Position numbers and translations under genes: made by a program. A stretch of DNA of 17,519 nucleotides from Pseudomonadota bacterium. GTDB lineage: Bacteria; Bdellovibrionota; JAFGOL01. The stretch's first letter is position 1. Each line of letters opens with the position of its first letter. Below are positions 13,414-17,519 of this stretch, one piece after another. The DNA is taken from assembly GCA_026390535.1 (NCBI GenBank), contig JAPLFT010000073.1, positions 1 to 17,519 of the forward strand, read 5' to 3'. The notes beneath the pieces are model-generated. The model was not told the origin of the DNA. It searched no databases and saw only the letters and a list, made by a program, of their open reading frames with translations.

Positions 13414-14376
13414 CTAGAAAAACAACCTTGCAGCTCCAATCATGCCGGCGTTGTTTCCGAGTTTTGCCTTTTTTATCTTCATTTTATCCATTACGTGTTT
13501 GAAAGCACGCTTGTATGCCTCGTCTATGGCGGCAGGTAAAAGATATTTTTCCGCGTCAGAAAACCCCCCGCCTATTATTATGATATCAGGGTCAAATATA
13601 TTCGCAAAGGTCGCAATACCCATACCCAAATATTTTCCCGATTCAAATAAAATATTTTTTGAAAAAATATCTCCGGCCTCTGCATGTAAAAAGATGTCGT
13701 GAGCCGTTATTTTATTAATATCTTTTTCTCTTAAAGTTGATATCACCTCTTCCTTTCTTAGTCTTTCTTTTGCTGTTCTTGCAGCGGCGTTAGCAGAAGC
13801 ATAAGCTTCAAGGCAACCATGATTACCGCAACCGCAAAGGGCACCTTCAGCAACTATAGTAATGTGGCCGAGCTCACCGGCTACCCCGTGCGAACCTCTG
13901 TATATCTTATTGTCTATTATTATTCCGCCGCCTACACCGGAACCAAGTGTTAACAGGATCGCGTTCTTTGTCCCCTTTGCAGCACCAATCCAATGCTCTC
14001 CTATAACCGCGCAATTTGCGTCGTTATCCATCAATACGGGCATTTTGAGCTTTTGTTTTATCAGTTTAATGATGGGGACATTTTTCCAACCCGGAAGATT
14101 TGGACAGGTTACTATCTCTCCTCTCTTGTGGTCTAATATTCCAGGGACTCCCAATCCGACACCAAGAATAGTCCCCTTTTTTAAGCGTCCTTTAAAATAT
14201 GTTAAAAGCTCTTTGACTGATTCCGATATCCTTAAAGCTAAGGAATCCGCCCCCTGCTCAGGGAGAGTCTTTTTTTCTATAGTACGTAGGATTTTCCCTT
14301 TGTCATCCACGAGTGAACAGGGCATATTGGTGCCGCCTATATCCACCCCTATCGCATACTGTTTTTTCTTCGCCAT
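13414..14376 (-). CDS. ROK-family sugar kinase (glucokinase-like)
   Basis: A cytoplasmic ATP-dependent kinase, probably for glucose or N-acetylated hexoses. From the ATG at 14376 the protein has 320 residues. Seen: phosphate-binding GVDIGGTN (10-17), catalytic Asp119 in LMDNDANCAVIGEHW, LGSGVGGGII (145-153), and the ROK zinc site GELGHI (His171) with C181-G-C183-G-x2-G-C188-L-E. The C-terminal half holds DPDIIIIGGGFS. The frame is open for 22 further codons to 14442, but MAKKKQYAIGVDIGGTN is the expected N-terminus, and the upstream part is not family-like. There is no Shine-Dalgarno; a promoter ends nine bases before the ATG, pointing to a near-leaderless message. It converges on lepB with a 29-base gap and no clear terminator. 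Confidence 0.9.
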   Translation of the reverse strand: MAKKKQYAIGVDIGGTNMPCSLVDDKGKILRTIEKKTLPEQGADSLALRISESVKELLTYFKGRLKKGTILGVGLGVPGILDHKRGEIVTCPNLPGWKNVPIIKLIKQKLKMPVLMDNDANCAVIGEHWIGAAKGTKNAILLTLGSGVGGGIIIDNKIYRGSHGVAGELGHITIVAEGALCGCGNHGCLEAYASANAAARTAKERLRKEEVISTLREKDINKITAHDIFLHAEAGDIFSKNILFESGKYLGMGIATFANIFDPDIIIIGGGFSDAEKYLLPAAIDEAYKRAFKHVMDKMKIKKAKLGNNAGMIGAARLFF

Positions 14377-14385
14377 AATGCGAAT

Positions 14386-14414
14386 ATCGTAGAATAATAA
14401 ATATCCTTTTTCAA
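14386..14414 (-). promoter_or_regulatory. Promoter of the ROK kinase gene, near-leaderless
   Basis: On the minus strand TTGAAA (complement of 14409-14414) and TACGAT (complement of 14386-14391) are separated by 17 bases, matching five and four of six consensus bases. The -10 ends nine bases before the ATG, leaving a leader of about three bases. This agrees with the missing ribosome binding site. Confidence 0.5.
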
Positions 14415-14472
14415 GTACTGAAATTATGATAACAGATACCATTATATTGGTTATTAAAGATGGAGGTCTTAG

Positions 14473-15798
14473 ATGAAATATCTGGTTTTGCTTTTGTTAC
14501 CTATTAACGTTTTTGCGGCTGCTTTTTCTTACAGCGGGGATTGGAGGATGGAAACTGACTTGTATCATAACCTGTCCTTGAATAATAACAATCCCGGGAC
14601 GGTTTCCAGCGACTATGCCAACGGAGCAAACGGCGCACCGTTGATACCTACTGCCGTCAATAAAACAAAGGCATACTGGCTTCAGCGTTTTAAGGTAAAG
14701 CCTGAACTTATAGTCTACGATAATGTAAGGATAGAATCTGAGATGATATTCCTTGCGGGTTCCGCACTTAACTCTACAAATTTGGGTGGAAGTACAAATA
14801 ACATGGTTGCCGGCGGCGTAATGGGCACAGATAACGTCCATGCGAGCCTTGCCGTAAGAAGAGCCTGGTTAAACTGGTCCAGCGACTGGGGAATCCTTAC
14901 AATGGGTCGTCAACCTTTCAATTTCGGTCTTGGTATGACGTTTAATTCCGGTGACGGACTTTGGGATTACTACGGTGATTCAGTCGACAGGATCGCATAC
15001 AAGCTCATGATGGGTGATGTTTACTTCCAGTTGGGTGCCGACATAAGATCTGAGGGTGCCGTTAACTATGTAGCCGATAATCACAACTCTTTTATGGCAC
15101 AGCTGGGTTATACAGAGCCTGAGTCGAATATGGAAATTGCTTTTATGTGGTATTTTAAATTTGGTTCTTATGGCGAAAGAGTACACACATATGATGTATT
15201 CCAGAAAAAAACCTTTGCCGCCTCCAACATAACATTGGGAGTGGAAGCCGCATATCAGAAGGGTACACAACTTAGCTTCATCAATCCTAACCAAAATGAA
15301 ACACTTCAGGCCTTTGGATTGTTGTTTGAGTTTGATTGGGCTCCATCTTCCATAGATCTTGGTTTTAGAACGGGACTTGCCACCGGTAATAACGGCAGTA
15401 ACGATAACAGGGATTATTGTTTCCGTTTTAACAGAGCATATAAAATTGCGATGTTGCTGTTTAATGAGGACCTTGGTATTGCAGGGGACAGCGTACACGG
15501 AAGTCAGGGTATAGGTACCGATTTTAATACTCAGGGCGCGGTGTTCTTTGCACCTTATTTAAAGTGGACCATGTTCGATAATTTAACATGGGGGAACACG
15601 ATAGCGTATGCCGTTACACAAAAATCCGCCGGAGGAAGGAACAAACACCTTGGAATAGAATGGGATACCGATTTTACCTATATGTGGAAGGATAACCTTG
15701 AGACAGGATTAAGATACGGTATGTTCTTCCCGGCAGGATATTTTGCGACAAGAGCAACAGCCGTAGGGCTTATGGCAACTGTTGGACTAAAATTCTGA
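14473..15798 (+). CDS. Putative outer-membrane porin
   Basis: The 441-residue product has a signal peptide (MKYLVLLLLPINVFAAAFS, cleavage probably near Ala15-Ala17) and ends ATVGLKF with a terminal Phe. It is rich in aromatic and Gly residues, lacks helices after the signal and shows many alternating strands. The block ASLAVRRAWLNW and WGILTMGRQPFNFGLGMTFNSGDG resembles the beta strand and eyelet region of porins and of a myxobacterial-type barrel family, where a conserved GRQP-F-FG-G motif follows a LNW strand. GGAGG (14462-14466) lies six bases before the ATG. It is divergent from the ROK kinase gene; a sugar-uptake link is possible but unsupported. Substrate unknown. Confidence 0.8.
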   Translation: MKYLVLLLLPINVFAAAFSYSGDWRMETDLYHNLSLNNNNPGTVSSDYANGANGAPLIPTAVNKTKAYWLQRFKVKPELIVYDNVRIESEMIFLAGSALNSTNLGGSTNNMVAGGVMGTDNVHASLAVRRAWLNWSSDWGILTMGRQPFNFGLGMTFNSGDGLWDYYGDSVDRIAYKLMMGDVYFQLGADIRSEGAVNYVADNHNSFMAQLGYTEPESNMEIAFMWYFKFGSYGERVHTYDVFQKKTFAASNITLGVEAAYQKGTQLSFINPNQNETLQAFGLLFEFDWAPSSIDLGFRTGLATGNNGSNDNRDYCFRFNRAYKIAMLLFNEDLGIAGDSVHGSQGIGTDFNTQGAVFFAPYLKWTMFDNLTWGNTIAYAVTQKSAGGRNKHLGIEWDTDFTYMWKDNLETGLRYGMFFPAGYFATRATAVGLMATVGLKF

Positions 15799-15813
15799 TT
15801 TCTGTATTATAAT
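15783..15813 (+). promoter_or_regulatory. Promoter with perfect -10 just before the DUF4388 gene, leaderless arrangement
   Basis: A perfect TATAAT (15808-15813) ends seven bases before the ATG at 15821, exactly where a transcription start would fall on the start codon. TGGACT (15783-15788) is a possible -35 with a long 19-base spacer. No ribosome binding site is present between the porin stop codon and the ATG. Confidence 0.5.
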
Positions 15814-15820
15814 GATGTAA

Positions 15821-16747
15821 ATGAACAGTTTATCTATATGTATAGCGGATAATGATGCAATAAGAGCAGAAACGATAAAAGAAACTCTTATTGAAGAAGG
15901 TTATAGCGCTGTAGCTTTTAAAACAGAAGTAAATGCATTAAGAGCAATAGTCGAGAACAAGTATGATATAATTTTTTTCAGTCACGATATTTCTGCAGAT
16001 CCGTTTGGTTTTGTAAATAAAATAAAAGACCTTTCTCCTAAATCCCACATGGTAGTTATTAATTCTATTTCCCAGAATATTGATATACCGCCGTTAATGT
16101 TTGCAGAGATGGGGATAAAACATTATATAGATACACCCATAACGTCTATGAATTATGTATTGGACAGGATCCATGAAATAGAGGCTGAAATAATAAGAGA
16201 AGAAGATAAATTAAGCCTCCAAGAAACCCCGTATTACGACGTAATAAGGATACTTGGCTCAATATATGAAGAGGGCATGCTTGAACTTACCAATGAATCA
16301 GAGAGAGCCCTTATTATAATAAAAGGAAAAGCCGTGGTTTCAGCTTATGTTACGCCCGGCGTAAGGGGCGTTAAGGCATTTTTAAGGATTGCAGAATGGT
16401 CTAACGGTCATTTTAGCTTTAAAAATAAGATAACGGGCAGTTACGGTGTAGAACACGACATAGCCTATGTGGAACTTATAAGGTTGTGTACTATAGCAAA
16501 AAAAGCATATGAATGGTTTCTTAAATCCAGGAACAATCTACCGGAGAAAAATATAAATCTGCAGATCAACACAAAAATAAAAGAAAGAAACATACCTATA
16601 GCACCAAAAGAACTTGATGTGTTAATGACGGTTATTGATCATAACAAGATTTCAGAAATATTGAATTACAACAGTAGTCTTGATACTGATATTTACGAGT
16701 CGCTGATAAGCCTGAGGAAAAAAGGTGTCATAGAGGTTGGTGCTTAA
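15821..16747 (+). CDS. Degenerate receiver domain protein with DUF4388 (PatA-N/PATAN-like) domain
   Basis: A 308-residue cytoplasmic regulator with three parts. Residues 1-120 fold like a response-regulator receiver (SICIADND at strand 1, YDIIFFSHD at strand 3, VVINS at strand 4, MGIKHYIDTPI at strand 5). The phospho-acceptor Asp position reads Ser54 and the strand-5 Lys is Thr105, so it is probably not phosphorylated in the usual way. Residues 135-205 match DUF4388: DVIRILGSIYEEGMLELT, ALIIIKGKAVVSAYV, GVKAFLRIAEWSNGHFSF. Residues 245-308 look like a winged-helix region (MTVIDHNKISEIL, LISLRKKGVIEV). No Shine-Dalgarno precedes the ATG; a TATAAT box lies seven bases before it. The TPR gene follows after three bases. 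Confidence 0.85.
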   Translation: MNSLSICIADNDAIRAETIKETLIEEGYSAVAFKTEVNALRAIVENKYDIIFFSHDISADPFGFVNKIKDLSPKSHMVVINSISQNIDIPPLMFAEMGIKHYIDTPITSMNYVLDRIHEIEAEIIREEDKLSLQETPYYDVIRILGSIYEEGMLELTNESERALIIIKGKAVVSAYVTPGVRGVKAFLRIAEWSNGHFSFKNKITGSYGVEHDIAYVELIRLCTIAKKAYEWFLKSRNNLPEKNINLQINTKIKERNIPIAPKELDVLMTVIDHNKISEILNYNSSLDTDIYESLISLRKKGVIEVGA

Positions 16748-16750
16748 ACC

Positions 16751-17519
16751 GTGAGAATAAACATATCAAATTTTTTGGTCTTTATCTTTTTGGTATTTTT
16801 ATATTCATTTGGTATTAACGCTCAAACCAGAACGGATATATCCAAGGCCAAAGCAATACACCTTATGGATCAGGGTAATTACAAAGAAGCTCTGGATATC
16901 CTGGAAGGATTAAAAGGGCGAGCGGAAGACAAAGATATTTATTTTCTACTCGGAATAGCATATCAAAAAACCGGAAAATATGAAAATTCCGTTAGTTCTT
17001 TTAAGTCTTTTGACGAAAAAAGCCCAAGGCTGAATTTGCAAATATCAGGATGGAAGAATCCACCTACTACGCCGGGTATATATATTTTCTTGAAAATGAC
17101 TACGAGAATGCCCTTCCTTATTTTGTAAAGGCAATTAAACAAAACGGATCATTTAGAAATCCTGCCCATTACTATGCCGGCGTATGCTTATACAACAATG
17201 GTTTTGGAGACAGAGCTGCGTTTGAATCGGCAATGTATCACTTTGATAAGGTTTTAAAGGATAATAGCGAGCTTTCTCAGGAAGCAAGACACTATATAGA
17301 AGTTATAAAAGAATTTTTAAATGAAGGGATAGTCAGATATAAGAAAAGATTGGACCTAAAATCTAAAGCGGACATATTCTTTACATCCAACAGAACAGTT
17401 ACCCCTATAGATGGTATCCCTATATTCGGAATAAGAGCTGACAACAACAGGCTAGCTGCAGATTTTTTATTTGGTATAGGTTTTGCGCCGATAATGCTGG
17501 ATCATTTTGCCGTTTTTAT
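16751..17519 (+). pseudogene. Exported TPR-repeat protein, frame-disrupted and cut by window edge
   Basis: The first frame starts at GTG 16751 with a signal peptide (RINISNFLVFIFLVFLYSFG, cleavage near Ala24) and TPR units (KAIHLMDQGNYKEALDIL, IYFLLGIAYQKTGKYENSVSSF) to about residue 90, then loses similarity and stops at 17128. The -1 frame takes over at the run of six A at 17016-17021: KPKAEFANIRMEESTYYAGY, then TPR units FLENDYENALPYFVKAI and AMYHFDKVLKD, and stays open to the window edge, ending in a beta-rich stretch. One extra A in the run would restore a single protein. So this is either a one-base deletion, a sequencing error in a homopolymer, or programmed slippage. No good Shine-Dalgarno; coupling to the preceding gene (three-base gap) is likely. 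Confidence 0.75.

Noticed and set aside
14377..14442. Upstream ATG at 14442 for the ROK kinase
   Set aside because: It adds 22 hydrophobic residues unlike any ROK N-terminus, has no Shine-Dalgarno, and would put the predicted promoter inside the coding region.
17015..17023. Classic A-AAA-AAG programmed -1 frameshift site in the TPR gene
   Set aside because: The heptamer is present as bases, but the zero-frame codon phase is GAA-AAA-AGC, so the standard tandem-slippage register is not met. Kept only as a possible single-tRNA or transcriptional slip.
1..17519. CRISPR array, IS element, phage, toxin-antitoxin or defence genes
   Set aside because: No regularly spaced repeats, transposase, integrase, nuclease or small paired antitoxin-like genes were recognised on either strand; the window is mostly core genes.

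Overview
The window reads as ordinary chromosomal DNA of a diderm (Gram-negative type), probably anaerobic bacterium of roughly 40% GC. The evidence is a lipoprotein with a lipobox, two predicted outer-membrane beta-barrel proteins ending in Phe, many Sec signal peptides, and a ferredoxin-dependent 2-oxoacid oxidoreductase. A sigma-54-type promoter, a DUF4388 receiver protein and a myxobacterial-like porin suggest a deltaproteobacterial-grade lineage or candidate phylum. I cannot place it to genus or phylum from sequence alone. No CRISPR array, IS element, phage gene, rRNA or tRNA was seen.

Layout. 1-815 (-): two small secreted proteins of unknown function, the first cut by the window edge. 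1056-3053 (+): groES-groEL behind a promoter that fits both housekeeping and heat-shock sigma, without a CIRCE operator. 3073-3158: a large nested hairpin that looks like an extragenic repeat unit. 3274-4989 (+): a FecCD-type permease and its ATPase, with a perfect intrinsic terminator overlapping the first codons of the permease. 4976-5557 (-): a secreted coiled-coil-rich unknown overlapping the end of the ATPase gene. 5646-8936 (+): a tight, overlapping korDABC operon for a 2-oxoacid:ferredoxin oxidoreductase, followed by tadA. 9179-9955 (+): a secreted unknown behind a good -24/-12 promoter, ending in a bidirectional terminator shared with the convergent lipoprotein at 10028-10723 (-). 10810-11595 (+): an exported DsbA-like thioredoxin-fold protein, converging on an outer-membrane protein gene (11569-12408, -). 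12473-13384 (+): signal peptidase I. 13414-14376 (-): ROK-family sugar kinase. 14473-15798 (+): putative porin. 15821-16747 (+): degenerate receiver plus DUF4388 regulator. 16751-17519 (+): TPR protein with a -1 frame disruption, cut by the right edge.

How the genes fit together. Much of the window serves protein folding and envelope biogenesis (GroESL, DsbA-like protein, signal peptidase, barrels, lipoprotein). The energy-metabolism core is KorDABC. TadA, which makes tRNA inosine-34, rides at the end of that operon.

Most notable: KorB appears to lack the N-terminal CxGCG segment that normally supplies two ligands of its [4Fe-4S] cluster. Three genes (permease, ROK kinase, DUF4388 regulator) have -10-like boxes only 7-9 bases before an ATG with no ribosome binding site, which suggests leaderless mRNAs. 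I found no convincing undescribed multi-gene system; the novelty candidates are regulatory architecture and a few unusual protein variants.
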